This document shows positions 46,776-56,234 of a DNA stretch of 64,000 nt, in pieces. This stretch comes from Pseudoscardovia radai (GTDB taxonomy: Bacteria > Actinomycetota > Actinomycetes > Actinomycetales > Bifidobacteriaceae), in contig NZ_MWWR01000006.1 in assembly GCF_002259605.1 (NCBI RefSeq), forward strand, positions 62,001-126,000. Reading direction: 5' to 3'. How positions within the stretch are numbered: the first letter of the stretch is position 1; every line of letters starts with the position of its first letter. The translations under genes were made by a program, and so were the position numbers. The notes under the pieces were generated by a model. The model was not told the origin of the DNA. It was given only the letters and a program-made list of their open reading frames with translations, and ran no database searches.

Positions 46776-46944
46776 CACAGCTCCTTCGCGTTCTGGCCTC
46801 GAAAATCTTCAATCCCTCCCATTATGCCACGCCGTCCCGTCATAGCGGCCGCTGGGAAGGACGGGCGGCGCGCAGAGGAAGGGGAATATACACGATTCGA
46901 CCGCCGGCCGGTTCGCGCATGCCGGCGCCTGCCCCGCGCATAAC

Positions 46945-46970
46945 GAAGGCCGCGGAATCCCGCGGCCTTC
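46945..46970 (-). terminator. hairpin terminator after ftsZ
   Basis: GAAGGCCGCGG and CCGCGGCCTTC pair perfectly around AATC, about 50 bases after the ftsZ stop. GTCGAACAGC is directly repeated between the stop and the stem. sepF probably has its own promoter in the following 170 bases. Confidence 0.8.
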
Positions 46971-47018
46971 ATCCCGCACGACGTCACGCGTCGAACAGCG
47001 TCGAACAGCGTCAGACAC

Positions 47019-48278
47019 TCAGCGCATGAAGTCGGGAATCGTCGGCTCGTCGCCGTCGTCGTCATCATCGAAGGTCTCGGTGTACGGCGGCATGGCGTTG
47101 AACTGGCCGGACTGCGACGGGTACACGGCGTGCTCCGCGGTGTCATCCGAGGAGACCGGGCGCTGCGCCACGGACGGCGCGGCAACCGGTGCCGCCGCGG
47201 CCGGCGCGATGACGGGCTTGGTCTGGATCGGGCGCGAGACCGGGGACGTGGTGTCGATCACGGGCGCGGTCTTGTCCTGGGCGTCCTGGTTCGCCGGGTC
47301 GTCCGCCGCGGTGAAGCCGCCGGCCACGATCGTGACGAAGACACCGTCGCCGAAGGAATCGTCGAGCGTGCAGCCCATGGTGATGGCCGCCTCGGGGTGC
47401 ACGGTCTTGGAGATCATGTCCATGGCCTCGCTGACCTCGGTGAGCAGCAGGTCGGCCGGGCCGGCGATGCTGACGAGCACCGAGTGGGCGCCGGAGATGC
47501 CCTGCTCGAGCAGCGGCGACGCGATGGCGAACTCGGCGGCCTGCAGGCACCTCTGGTCGCCCTGCGCGGAGCCGATGCCGAAAAGCGCGGTGCCGGCATC
47601 CTTGAGGGTGCTGCACACGTCGGCGAAGTCCACGTTCATGTACGGGTTCGGGTTCGTGATGAGGTCGGTGATGCCGCGCACGCCGGCCACGAGCGTGCTG
47701 TCGGCGCGCTTGAACGCATCGATGAACGACGTGCTCGGGTCGAGGTCGAGCAGGCGGTCGTTCGGGATGGTGATCATGGCGTCGACTTCCTTGCGCAGGT
47801 TCTCGATGCCGGTTTCCGCGGAGGCGGCGCGGCGCTTGCCCTCGAAGGCGAACGGACGCGTGACGACCGCGATGGTGAGGGCGCCCTGCTGGCGGGCGAT
47901 GCGCGCCACGATAGGCGACGCGCCGGTGCCGGTGCCGCCGCCTTCGCCGCAGGTCACGAACACCATGTCGGAGCCCTTGAGGGCCTCCTCGATGTCGGAC
48001 TGGTGGTCCTCGGCCGCCTTGGCGCCCTTCTCCGGGTCGCCGCCGGCACCCAGGCCACGGCTCGTCTCGTCGGACAGCGTGATCTTGACGTCTGCCTCGC
48101 TGCGTGCGAGATCCTTGGAATCGGTGTTGATGGCGACGAACTCGACCCCCTTGAGGCCTTCGTCAATCATGCGGTTCACGGCATTGCCACCGCCGCCGCC
48201 CACGCCGACGACACGGATGATGGTGCCTGCGGGATCGAATCCAGACTCGGTGTCGGGATTCACATCGTAATCGCTCAT
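47019..48278 (-). CDS. ftsZ: cell division GTPase FtsZ
   Basis: FtsZ is the tubulin-like protein that polymerises into the division ring. The 419-residue protein has VVGVGGGGGNAVNRM, the tubulin signature GGGTGTGASP, the T7 region NVDFADVCS and the C-terminal peptide DEPTIPDFM that binds SepF. The linker (about 325-405) is Pro/Ala rich. The ATG at 48278 has AGGAGC six bases upstream; an in-frame ATG five codons earlier is the alternative. An 18-bp palindrome lies 64-81 bases upstream of the start. Confidence 0.97.
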   Translation of the reverse strand: MSDYDVNPDTESGFDPAGTIIRVVGVGGGGGNAVNRMIDEGLKGVEFVAINTDSKDLARSEADVKITLSDETSRGLGAGGDPEKGAKAAEDHQSDIEEALKGSDMVFVTCGEGGGTGTGASPIVARIARQQGALTIAVVTRPFAFEGKRRAASAETGIENLRKEVDAMITIPNDRLLDLDPSTSFIDAFKRADSTLVAGVRGITDLITNPNPYMNVDFADVCSTLKDAGTALFGIGSAQGDQRCLQAAEFAIASPLLEQGISGAHSVLVSIAGPADLLLTEVSEAMDMISKTVHPEAAITMGCTLDDSFGDGVFVTIVAGGFTAADDPANQDAQDKTAPVIDTTSPVSRPIQTKPVIAPAAAAPVAAPSVAQRPVSSDDTAEHAVYPSQSGQFNAMPPYTETFDDDDDGDEPTIPDFMR

Positions 48279-48330
48279 GATGCTCCTGTTCATTACGCTT
48301 TGCTCAATACTTTAACGCAGACGATGCCAT

Positions 48331-48359
48331 TTCACGACGCGTTCACGACATGTCGTGAA
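48331..48359 (-). promoter_or_regulatory. palindromic putative operator upstream of ftsZ
   Basis: TTCACGACATGTCGTGAA at 48342-48359 is a perfect 18-base palindrome. A further TTCACGAC half-site stands at 48331-48338. A possible ftsZ -10 (TAAAGT, 48309-48314 on the minus strand) places the -35 over the extra half-site. The binding protein is unknown; the motif does not match the LexA boxes seen here. Confidence 0.6.
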
Positions 48360-48452
48360 ATTTTCCGGCGCGTACCCTCCGATGCGCACTCCGATGCACC
48401 CTCCGGCGCGTCCTGTGCGACGTACACCGTCGACGCGCGCCGCCGCCGATCG

Positions 48453-49622
48453 TCAGTACACGTCGTCGAGCGGATCGGACTCGAAAAGGTCCCGCCGCTG
48501 CTCGGGGCTCAGGTCGCGCGACTCGAGCCACCCGTACGGCAGATGCACCTTCTTCGCGTACCTCACGCGCCCGCGCGGCTTGTCGGCGATCGCCTCCGGG
48601 AACGGTATGTCGGGGTCGAGCGAATCCACGGTGCGGCGCACGTCGTCCAGCGTCTCGCATTCCATGAACGCCTTGCGCGTCGACCCTCCCACCGGGAAGC
48701 CCTTGAGATACCACGCGGCGTGTTTGCGCAGGTCGTGCACGGCCATGCGCTCGTCGCCATCGTAGAACTCCACCAGCAGACCCGCGTGGCGCAGGATGAC
48801 CTGCCCCACCTGCCCCAGCGTGGGATTGACGCGCTCGGGCGAGCCGGCGAAGGCGTTCTTGATGTCGGCGAACAGCCACGGGCGGCCCTGGCAGCCGCGT
48901 CCGATGGCGACGCCGGCGCATCCGGTGGTGCGCGCCATCTCCAGCGCGTCCTCGGCGGTCCAGATGTCGCCGTTGCCGAATACGGGGATGTCCAGCGCCT
49001 GCACGAGCTCGGAAATGCGGTTCCAGTCGGAATGCCCGCCGTAGTACTCGGCCGTGGTGCGCGCATGGAGCGTCACCATCGCGCAGCCCTCGTCCTCGGC
49101 TATGCGCCCGGCGTCGAGGAAGGTGGTGTGGGAGTCGTCGATGCCCACGCGGATCTTGGCGGTGACGGGGATGCCGGCGGGGCGGCACACGCGGATCACG
49201 TGGCGCAGGATCTCGCGGAACAGGTCGAGCTTCCACGGCAGCGCGGAGCCGCCGCCCCGCCTCGTGACCTTGGGCACAGGGCAGCCGAAGTTGAGGTCGA
49301 TGTGGTCGGCCATATGGTTGTCCACCACGATGCGCGCGGCCTGCTCGAGGATATGCGGGTCCACGCCGTACAGCTGCAGCGAGCGGAACGATTCGCTCGG
49401 CGCGAAGCGGCACAGGCGCAGCGCCTTGGGGTTGCGCGCCGTCAGCGCGCGGGCCGTGATCATCTCGGCCACGTACAGGCCGTCCGGTCCGTAGCCTTCG
49501 CACAGCACGCGGAACGGCCAGTTCGTCACTCCCGCCATGGGCGAGAGCATCACCGGCGTGGTGACGCGGTGTGACCCGAGCATGAAGGCGCCCGGCAGCC
49601 CCTTCGGGGCGGTTTCGGTCAT
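48453..49622 (-). CDS. dus: tRNA-dihydrouridine synthase
   Basis: Dus enzymes reduce uridine to dihydrouridine in the D loop of tRNA using FMN and NADPH. The 389-residue TIM-barrel protein has SPMAGVTNWPFR near the N-terminus, the catalytic cysteine in NFGCPVPKVTRRGGG, HARTTAEYYGG and the FMN phosphate site GRGCQGRPWLF. It is closest in appearance to DusB. The start at 49622 has GAGGAGA about 12 bases upstream. It lies between glyQS and ftsZ on the same strand. Confidence 0.95.
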   Translation of the reverse strand: MTETAPKGLPGAFMLGSHRVTTPVMLSPMAGVTNWPFRVLCEGYGPDGLYVAEMITARALTARNPKALRLCRFAPSESFRSLQLYGVDPHILEQAARIVVDNHMADHIDLNFGCPVPKVTRRGGGSALPWKLDLFREILRHVIRVCRPAGIPVTAKIRVGIDDSHTTFLDAGRIAEDEGCAMVTLHARTTAEYYGGHSDWNRISELVQALDIPVFGNGDIWTAEDALEMARTTGCAGVAIGRGCQGRPWLFADIKNAFAGSPERVNPTLGQVGQVILRHAGLLVEFYDGDERMAVHDLRKHAAWYLKGFPVGGSTRKAFMECETLDDVRRTVDSLDPDIPFPEAIADKPRGRVRYAKKVHLPYGWLESRDLSPEQRRDLFESDPLDDVY

Positions 49623-49726
49623 ATGGTTCTGTCTCCTCGTTCCTCGTCGCGACGATACACCCGCACGATACACCCGCACATAAAGGCGGCGCACCGACCG
49701 AAGCCGGCGCGCCGCCAACGCGTCAC

Positions 49727-49762
49727 CGGCTGCATCGTCGATGCATATCGTCGATGCAGCCG
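49727..49762 (-). terminator. hairpin terminator after glycyl-tRNA synthetase
   Basis: CGGCTGCATCG and CGATGCAGCCG form the outer stem of a longer imperfect hairpin with ATCG repeats inside, about 20 bases after the stop. A second GC-rich hairpin follows at 49685-49716. Confidence 0.7.
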
Positions 49763-49781
49763 AACGCCTGCCAGATGCGTC

Positions 49782-51299
49782 TCAGGCGTTCTCGCCGCCG
49801 GCCTCCTCGACCTTCACCGGCGCGGACTCGTCCTCGCCGGCCTCGGCGGTGTAGTCCACGGCGCCGTCGGCACCGCGCACGCCCGTGATCTCGGCCGGGC
49901 CGCCGGGGATGCGCACGCGCTTGTCGGACACGCGGTCCGCCACGTACTGCTCCACGTTGGCAAGCGCCACGCGCTCCTGCTTCATCGTGTCGCGCTCGCG
50001 GATGGTCACGGCGTTGTCATCGACCGTGTCGAAGTCCACGGTGATGCACAGCGGGGTGCCGATCTCGTCCTCGCGGCGGTAGCGGCGACCGATGGCGCCG
50101 GCCTCGTCGTAGTCGATCATCCAGCCGTTCTGGCGCAGGTCGGCCTCGAGGTTATGGGCGATGTTCTGCAGCTCGGGCTTCTTCGACAGCGGCAGCACGG
50201 CGGCCTTGACCGGGGCCAGGCGCGGGTCGAGGCGCAGCACCGTGCGCTTGTCCACACCGCCCTTGGCGTTCGGGGCCTCGTCCACGTCGTAGGCGTCCAC
50301 GAGGAAGGCCATGAGGGAGCGGGTCAGGCCGGCCGCGGGCTCGATGACGTACGGCGTGTAGCGCTCGCCGGAGGCCTGGTCGAAGTAGCTCAGGTCCTCG
50401 CCCGAATGCTTGGAATGGGCCGACAGATCATAATCCGTGCGGTTCGCGATGCCCTCGAGCTCGCCCCAGTCGGAGCCCTTGAAGCCGAACTTGTACTCGA
50501 TGTCGACGGTGCGCTTGGAGTAATGCGCGAGCTTGGCCTTCGGATGCTCGTAATGGCGCAGGTTCGCCGGGTTGATGCCCAGGTCGGTGTACCAGCGGGT
50601 GCGCGTGTCGATCCAGTACTGGTGCCATTCCTCGTCGGTGCCGGGCTTGACGAAGAACTCCATCTCCATCTGCTCGAACTCACGCGTGCGGAAGATGAAG
50701 TTGCCGGGCGTGATCTCGTTGCGGAACGACTTGCCCATGTTCGCGATGCCGAACGGCGGCTTGGAACGCGAGGCGGTGAGCACGTTCTTGAAGTCCACGA
50801 AGATGCCCTGCGCGGTCTCGGGGCGCAGGTAGTGCAGGGAGTTCTCGTCCATGACCGGGCCCAGGTGGGTCTGGAGCATCATGTTGAAGTCGCGCGGCTC
50901 GGTCCAGTTGCCGACAGTGCCGCAGTCGGGGCACGGGATGTCCTTGTCGGACTCCGGCGCGTGGCCGTGCTTGTGCTCGTAGGCCTCCTGGAGAGTGTCC
51001 TCACGATGGCGCTTGTGGCAGTTGAGGCATTCGATCAGCGGATCGTTGAAAACGGCCACGTGGCCCGAGGCGATCCACACGTCGGTCGGCAGGATGACGG
51101 ACGTGTCCACGCCCACCACGTCGCCGCGGGTCAGGACCATCGAGCGCCACCACTGGTGCTTGATGTTGTCCTTGAGGGCCACGCCGAGCGGACCGTAGTC
51201 CCACGCCGAGCGCGTGCCGCCGTAGATCTCGCCCGCGGGGAACACAAAGCCACGGCGCTTGGCCAGGGAAACGACTTCATCGAGTTTGGAAACTGCCAC
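49782..51299 (-). CDS. glyS: glycyl-tRNA synthetase (single-chain type)
   Basis: This class II synthetase charges tRNA-Gly. The 505-residue protein is the archaeal/eukaryal-like homodimeric type found in actinobacteria: [20 protein letters not shown], the [11 protein letters not shown] and [10 protein letters not shown] zinc insert, motif 2 [20 protein letters not shown], and the motif 3 region ending [14 protein letters not shown]. The anticodon-binding domain follows, with an acidic tail of about 40 residues. The start is GTG at 51299, with AGAAGGTG upstream. No T-box leader was seen in the 200 bases ahead of it. Confidence 0.95.
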   Translation of the reverse strand: MAVSKLDEVVSLAKRRGFVFPAGEIYGGTRSAWDYGPLGVALKDNIKHQWWRSMVLTRGDVVGVDTSVILPTDVWIASGHVAVFNDPLIECLNCHKRHREDTLQEAYEHKHGHAPESDKDIPCPDCGTVGNWTEPRDFNMMLQTHLGPVMDENSLHYLRPETAQGIFVDFKNVLTASRSKPPFGIANMGKSFRNEITPGNFIFRTREFEQMEMEFFVKPGTDEEWHQYWIDTRTRWYTDLGINPANLRHYEHPKAKLAHYSKRTVDIEYKFGFKGSDWGELEGIANRTDYDLSAHSKHSGEDLSYFDQASGERYTPYVIEPAAGLTRSLMAFLVDAYDVDEAPNAKGGVDKRTVLRLDPRLAPVKAAVLPLSKKPELQNIAHNLEADLRQNGWMIDYDEAGAIGRRYRREDEIGTPLCITVDFDTVDDNAVTIRERDTMKQERVALANVEQYVADRVSDKRVRIPGGPAEITGVRGADGAVDYTAEAGEDESAPVKVEEAGGENA

Positions 51300-51499
51300 T
51301 GTGCACCTTCTGGTTGGTAGGTTGTGTGTGCGTTCGCACCGGCCGGGCCGCGAGCGCCCGCCCTCCCCCGCCTGTGGGCGCTGCCGAGGCGGCGCCGGCG
51401 GCATCGGGGTCGCGCGACGAGCCGATGGACTGCGTTCAGTCTAATGTCTACACCTGACACGGGGCACGCGTCGGGGGCATTGTGGCGTATGCGGCGCAA

Positions 51500-53587
51500 T
51501 CAGAACGTCACATCCACCCTGTCGCCGCTGAGGGTGAACTCGGTGTTCGTGAACACCACGTTCGTATAGCCGTTCGTCACCGTGTCCCAGCGCCCCTCGT
51601 CGGCCGCCATGTCATGACTCGGGTCCCAGCGGCGCTCGAAGGTGAGCGTCACCTCGGCGCTGCTGGTGGAGAACACGCCGCTGGTGAACGGCTGGTCGGT
51701 CATGTCGCCGGTGGCGTAGTTGCTGCGCGAGTACTGCAGCTGCACCTGCCCGGTGGAGACGGTGGGCGTGCGCGTGATGCTGAAGGCGATGTTGCGGTAG
51801 TCGTAATCCTGGGTGTCCCAGTTGTAGTCGTTGTAGTTGATGGGGCACGTGGAATCCTTGGGCTTGCTCTGGTTCGCGGCCTTGACGCAGGCGTCGAGCT
51901 TGGACTGCGCCTGGCTCTGCAGCTCCACGGCGAGGTCGGTGGCGTTGGCAAGCGACTCCTTGAGCTGCAGCGCCTTGGATTCGCCGGTGGCGCCCTGTGC
52001 GTCGCGGCTTCCTTCCACGATGGTGGTTTCGGTGGAGCCGCTGATGTACTTGGAGCCCGTGTCGCTGATGGTAACCGAGTAGTTGGCCGGATACGCGGCG
52101 AGCACGTAGGCGGTGTAACCGTCGACCTTCTGCAGGTTCTGCGACTGCGCCGCCTGGTAGATGTTCCTGTCGGAGACGGCGACGCCGTTGACCTCGATCT
52201 GCGCGCCGTTGGGCACGTAGACGGTGACGGTGTTGAGCAGCGACTTGCTGATCTTCCACGTCGTGGTCAGCGACACGCGCCCGGCGGGCACCACGGAGAG
52301 GGTGTCGCGGATGTGGTCGCCGGCGAAATCGTAGGAGACGGGGATGGAATAGCCGCCGTTGGAGCTGGACTGTGCCTGCCCCACCTGCACGTTCGTGATG
52401 CGGCTCTGCGACTGCGACGCCACCGCGTCGGCGAGCAGCACGCGCTGGTCCTGCGGCAGGTCGGGGTCGCCTTGGTCCGCGGCCTTGGCGTAGGAGCCGG
52501 CGGCGAGCGAGTTCATATAGTCCTGCACGACGTTGCCCGGGTCGTTGCGCTGCTGGAAGACGGTCCATGCCAGGTAGCCGCCGGTTCCCAACACGATGAG
52601 AAGGGCCGCGATCACGGCGAGGATGACGCCACGATGCGACCTGCGGGGCCGGGCGGCCGCGGCGGCCGGTGTCGGCGCGATGGGTACGGGGGCCGGGGCT
52701 GGCGCGGGGGTCGGGGCGACAGGCGCGGGGGTCGGCGCGGGCTGTGGCATGGGCGGCGCGACGGGGCCGGGCTGCGGCGTCATCGGGGCATACGATGCTC
52801 CCTGCCCCGCGCCGTACAGGGAGGCAGGCGCGGCATTGGCAGGGGCGCCGGGAACGGACGGGGCGCCGTTGGCAGGCGACACGCCGTACGGGGCGGCATA
52901 CGGGGCGCCGTTCTGGGCATACGGAGCGACCGGCGCAGGCGTTGCCGCACCGTTTCCGGACATGGAGGCGACACGCCTGTTTTCCGCGGCGCGTCGCGCC
53001 ACGTCGCCCGGAAGCTCGACGTCGTATCCGGCGTTGTATGCGGCGAGGAACTGCTCCTTGGCCGCGCCGGACGTCTGCGCCAGTCGGCTCAGGTCCTGGC
53101 TGATGAATTCCTGCGACGCAATAACCGGCCTCGTCCCCTGCGACACGCCGGGCTGTGGGGCGACGGGAGCGGCCACCGGGGCGGCCATGGAGGGAGGCAC
53201 CGCGGCACCCCCGGTCATTTGCGGCACGAAACCGGCCTGCTGCTGGGCGAAGGCCTGCTGCGGCGCGGGCTGCGGAGCAACAGGCTGCGGAACGACGAAC
53301 TGCGATGGAACGGGTTGCGCGGCGACGGGCTGCGGAGCGATGCCTTGAACCGGAGCGGCATAGGACGCCCCGTATGGCGCCGCATCGGCGACGGGAACGG
53401 CGCCCTGAATCTGCATCGGAGCGGACTGCATCGGAGCGGACTGCACGGGAGCAGACTGCACGGAGGCGCCAATCACGGTGGGACTATCGTCCGACACGCC
53501 GGGACACGCCTCATACGGGGCGCCGTCCGCGGAGGCGCCCATGGCCGCCCCGTTCACCGTCTCGTCGTACTGTCCGGCGTCGTTCAT
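51500..53587 (-). CDS. membrane protein with Pro/Gln/Ala-rich cytoplasmic half and extracellular domain
   Basis: I do not recognise a characterised family. The 695-residue protein has a disordered cytoplasmic part rich in Ala, Pro and Gln (residues 1-315) interrupted by a compact helical segment (about 156-208, SQEFISQDLSRLAQTSGAAK). A membrane helix follows at about 320-342. The extracellular half begins NDPGNVVQDYMNSLAAGSYAKAADQGD, typical of NTF2-like (DUF4878-like) modules, and continues with repeated beta-rich modules (VPNGAQIEVNGVAVSD) resembling TcaA-type proteins. One cysteine pair (CVKAANQSKPKDSTC) could form a disulfide. Start at 53587 with GAAGGGG upstream. It follows the zinc-ribbon gene by 193 bases and may work with it. 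Confidence 0.8.
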   Translation of the reverse strand: MNDAGQYDETVNGAAMGASADGAPYEACPGVSDDSPTVIGASVQSAPVQSAPMQSAPMQIQGAVPVADAAPYGASYAAPVQGIAPQPVAAQPVPSQFVVPQPVAPQPAPQQAFAQQQAGFVPQMTGGAAVPPSMAAPVAAPVAPQPGVSQGTRPVIASQEFISQDLSRLAQTSGAAKEQFLAAYNAGYDVELPGDVARRAAENRRVASMSGNGAATPAPVAPYAQNGAPYAAPYGVSPANGAPSVPGAPANAAPASLYGAGQGASYAPMTPQPGPVAPPMPQPAPTPAPVAPTPAPAPAPVPIAPTPAAAAARPRRSHRGVILAVIAALLIVLGTGGYLAWTVFQQRNDPGNVVQDYMNSLAAGSYAKAADQGDPDLPQDQRVLLADAVASQSQSRITNVQVGQAQSSSNGGYSIPVSYDFAGDHIRDTLSVVPAGRVSLTTTWKISKSLLNTVTVYVPNGAQIEVNGVAVSDRNIYQAAQSQNLQKVDGYTAYVLAAYPANYSVTISDTGSKYISGSTETTIVEGSRDAQGATGESKALQLKESLANATDLAVELQSQAQSKLDACVKAANQSKPKDSTCPINYNDYNWDTQDYDYRNIAFSITRTPTVSTGQVQLQYSRSNYATGDMTDQPFTSGVFSTSSAEVTLTFERRWDPSHDMAADEGRWDTVTNGYTNVVFTNTEFTLSGDRVDVTF

Positions 53588-53780
53588 CCGGTTCCCCTTC
53601 CTTGCACTCCCGGCCGGGGGCCGCATTCCGTCCACGGCCCCTCACCTACTTCACAGAGCATACACACCGCGCACGCCACGCCGCATACGACGGGGCGCCC
53701 GGAGCCGTAGCCCCGGGCGCCCCAAGCCGTCGATATTGCGGTCGTCGGCTGTTACCCGTCATCCGATGTAATCGGACCGA

Positions 53781-55586
53781 TCAGGCGAGGTTCTGTCCCG
53801 TCGTCCCGGTCGCGGCATGACGCGGCGTGGCCTTCAGCGCATCCTCGCGCGCCTTCAGCGACTTGTCCTGCGGACTGTCGGCGGGAACCGCCGCCAGCGT
53901 GTTGGAGTTGATCAGCTGCTCAGGCGTCGACACGGACGGCTCCTCCGGCATGGCGAGGAAGACCTCGCGCTGGAAGGCCGCGGCCGCCGCCGCATCATGG
54001 TTCGGATCGTCATCGTCGAGCGGTTCGGCCTCGAGCACATGCGCGGCCACGAGCTCCTCCGGCGTCCTGACCATCGGCTCCTCGCGGGACTGCGGAACGA
54101 GAGGCTCGGTCCGCACCACGGTTTCCGTGTTATCAGCGAACGGAGACTGGATGGGCTGCGGCTGCGGCTTGGACTGCGGCTGCGGCTGAACCGGCGTCGG
54201 CGTCGGCTGCGGCTGCGGAGTCGGAGTCGGCTGCGGCCTGGGCTGCGGGTTCGGCCGCGGCGTCGGAGCAGGCTGCGGCTGCGACTGCACCGGAGCCGGA
54301 GTCGGCTGAGGCTGCACCGGAGTTGGCTGCGGCATCGGCTGCGGAGTCGGAGCAGGCTGGAACCTAGGCTGTGGCTGCGGCATCGGCTGGGGCTGGGGCG
54401 CCACGTTCGGCTGCGGAGCGGGTCGCACCGGAGCCGGAGCCGGCATCGGCATCGGCTGCGGCTGAGGCTGCGGTTTGGGCTGCGGAGTCGGCTGAACCGG
54501 AGTCGGAGCAGGCTGGAACCTAGGCTGCGGCTGCGGCGCCACGTTCGGCTGCGGGGCGGGACGCACCGGAGCCGGAGTCGGCTGCGTCTGCGTGCTCGGC
54601 CACTGTACGAGCGGGAAAGATCCGTTCGAGACAGGATTCTGCCGCGGCGTCGGCTGCGGGGTCGGAGTCACCGGCTGCGGACGCACCGCCGGGTTCTGCG
54701 GGATCTGACCGGAGCCAGATGTCATGTTCCCCTGCGTCGTGTTCCCCTGCGTCCGTGCCTGCAGCGGATTGAGCGGCTGCACAGGAGGCGTGGTCGGAGG
54801 AACCGGTCGAGCGGAATTCTGGCTCAGGTTCGGCTTCTGGGTCACCGGCGACGCCGGCACCTGCTGCGTTTTCGCCGCAGGGCGATCATTCTGCACCTGC
54901 GGCGCGGGACCGGGCTGGAATCCCTGCTGATTCTGAGGCGCTGCAGGCTGCTGCGTCGGCTGGGACACGCGCTGCTGGTTCGGAACCTGCTGGTTCGCAG
55001 TCGGCTGGTTCACAGTCGGCGGCACGAACCGCGGCTGCGCAATGTTCTGCTGCGCAGGATTTTGCTGCACAGGACGCTGCTGCGCGGCATTGTTCTGCGC
55101 AACCGGCATCTGAACGGGCTGCGGGAACTGCTGCGGCGTGGGAACACGATTCTGCAAAGGCATCGTCTGCCCATTGGTCGGCTTCATCTGCGCCGCGGCA
55201 TTCGCATAACCCGCTGCGTTCGGGGTCTGCGGGGCAACCGCCGGACGACCGTTCTGCGGCGCGCCGTTCTGGGCAGGCGAAGGATTCACGGGCATCGTAT
55301 TAAGAACCGGACGACCACCCGTCTGAGGCTGCGAAACCTTGTTCGGCACCGTCTGGTTCGGCACGGGCTGGTACGCGGTCGGACGACCGGCGGAACCCTG
55401 GCCCGGCACCACCTGGTTCGTCGCGACGGACGGAGCCGTCGTATTCGGAGCAGACGCCGTTCCTTCGGCCGACGTAGCCGAATGAGCGTTCGGCACATCG
55501 CCGGCAGCCGGCACAGGCTTACCGCAATGCCCGCAGAACTTTCCGCGGGGTGTCAATTCTCCATTGCAATACGGGCACTTTGCCAT
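53781..55586 (-). CDS. zinc-ribbon protein with very long Pro/Gln repeat region
   Basis: The 601-residue protein starts MAKCPYCNGELTPRGKFCGHCGKP, a zinc ribbon with cysteines 4, 7, 18 and 21. Residues about 30-480 are low complexity, changing from Asn/Gln/Pro-rich to an almost regular PQPxPxPxP region with repeated blocks (RPAPQPNVAPQPQP occurs twice). The C-terminal 100 residues are conserved-looking and acidic (RTPEELVAAHVLEAEPLDDDD, STPEQLINSNTLAAVPAD) with two related segments RTPEELVAAHVLEAEP and STPEQLINSNTLAAVP. No membrane segment is present. The start at 55586 has AAGGAGAAGGGA. Function unknown; it shares the layout of signalling scaffolds with a zinc ribbon followed by a disordered arm. 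Confidence 0.82.
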   Translation of the reverse strand: MAKCPYCNGELTPRGKFCGHCGKPVPAAGDVPNAHSATSAEGTASAPNTTAPSVATNQVVPGQGSAGRPTAYQPVPNQTVPNKVSQPQTGGRPVLNTMPVNPSPAQNGAPQNGRPAVAPQTPNAAGYANAAAQMKPTNGQTMPLQNRVPTPQQFPQPVQMPVAQNNAAQQRPVQQNPAQQNIAQPRFVPPTVNQPTANQQVPNQQRVSQPTQQPAAPQNQQGFQPGPAPQVQNDRPAAKTQQVPASPVTQKPNLSQNSARPVPPTTPPVQPLNPLQARTQGNTTQGNMTSGSGQIPQNPAVRPQPVTPTPQPTPRQNPVSNGSFPLVQWPSTQTQPTPAPVRPAPQPNVAPQPQPRFQPAPTPVQPTPQPKPQPQPQPMPMPAPAPVRPAPQPNVAPQPQPMPQPQPRFQPAPTPQPMPQPTPVQPQPTPAPVQSQPQPAPTPRPNPQPRPQPTPTPQPQPTPTPVQPQPQSKPQPQPIQSPFADNTETVVRTEPLVPQSREEPMVRTPEELVAAHVLEAEPLDDDDPNHDAAAAAAFQREVFLAMPEEPSVSTPEQLINSNTLAAVPADSPQDKSLKAREDALKATPRHAATGTTGQNLA

Positions 55587-56234
55587 TCCCTTCTCCTTAT
55601 CACGCGCCATGGTGGGAGGATCCGCATCGATCCGTCGAACCGGCCGGCCCACGTTGGGCCAATCACTCGGAAGACCCGCCGCACCCCCATCATGCCGTGC
55701 GAGAACGGGCGGCCATCCCGTAAAACAACGGACAGCCGTACCGTGTCGCAACGGAGCGGCGGACGCGACGTAGCGAATCGTTGCCTTCATACTATTGCGA
55801 TGCCGCGAAAATCGCACATTCACGCCCAACTCAGGCCGGAATCCCCTCCCCAACCGCCCGAAATCGCGTTAGGCGGGTGCCGCCACACCCGCCGAACGCC
55901 ATCCCAGGCGGAAATCCCCCTCCCGGCCAGACGAAACCGCGTTCAACGGGTGCCACCACACCCGCCGAATGCCATCCCAGGCAGAAAACACCGCCCAGGG
56001 CAGACGAAATCGCGTTAGGCGGGTGCCACCACACCCGCCCAAGCCCAACTCAGGCGGGAATTCCCTTCCCGGCCAGACGAAATCGTGTTCAACGGGTGCC
56101 GCCACACCCGCCGACCGCCATCCCATCCCGGGCAGGAGCAAAACGCCACCGCCGCGGCACGGAAAAGGCGGTACCCGCCCCTCGAAAGAGGTGGATACCG
56201 CCCTGATACCGGCCCCGCGCTAACCGCGCCGCCC
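55587..56234. other. intergenic region between pilO and the zinc-ribbon gene
   Basis: This 648-base gap ends the pilus operon and leads to the zinc-ribbon gene. It holds the four-unit array at 55822-56126 and, nearer pilO, an inverted pair GGCGGTA / TACCGCC with CACCTCTTTCGAGGGG-type sequence (about 56170-56205) that may terminate the pilus transcript. The last 230 bases before the zinc-ribbon gene contain its promoter, not identified with confidence. Confidence 0.6.
55822..56126. repeat. tandem array of four hairpin units, exact 73-bp period
   Basis: GGGTGCC begins the hairpin core at 55875, 55948, 56021 and 56094, exactly 73 bases apart. Units 1 and 3 have the stem GGCGGGTG / CACCCGCC with a six-base loop; units 2 and 4 have CGGGTG / CACCCG preceded by GTTCAA. 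The units therefore alternate, giving a 146-base dimer. Spacers contain CCATCCCAGGC and GGCCAGACGAAA. A partial unit precedes the first one from 55822. Confidence 0.92.

Noticed and set aside
51300-51499. T-box riboswitch ahead of glycyl-tRNA synthetase
   Set aside because: No T-box sequence or terminator/antiterminator pair was found in the 200-base leader.
53817-56018. 733-residue plus-strand Arg/Leu-rich frame
   Set aside because: Antisense of the Pro/Gln repeat gene, which has a zinc ribbon, a good ribosome binding site and a conserved C-terminus on the minus strand.
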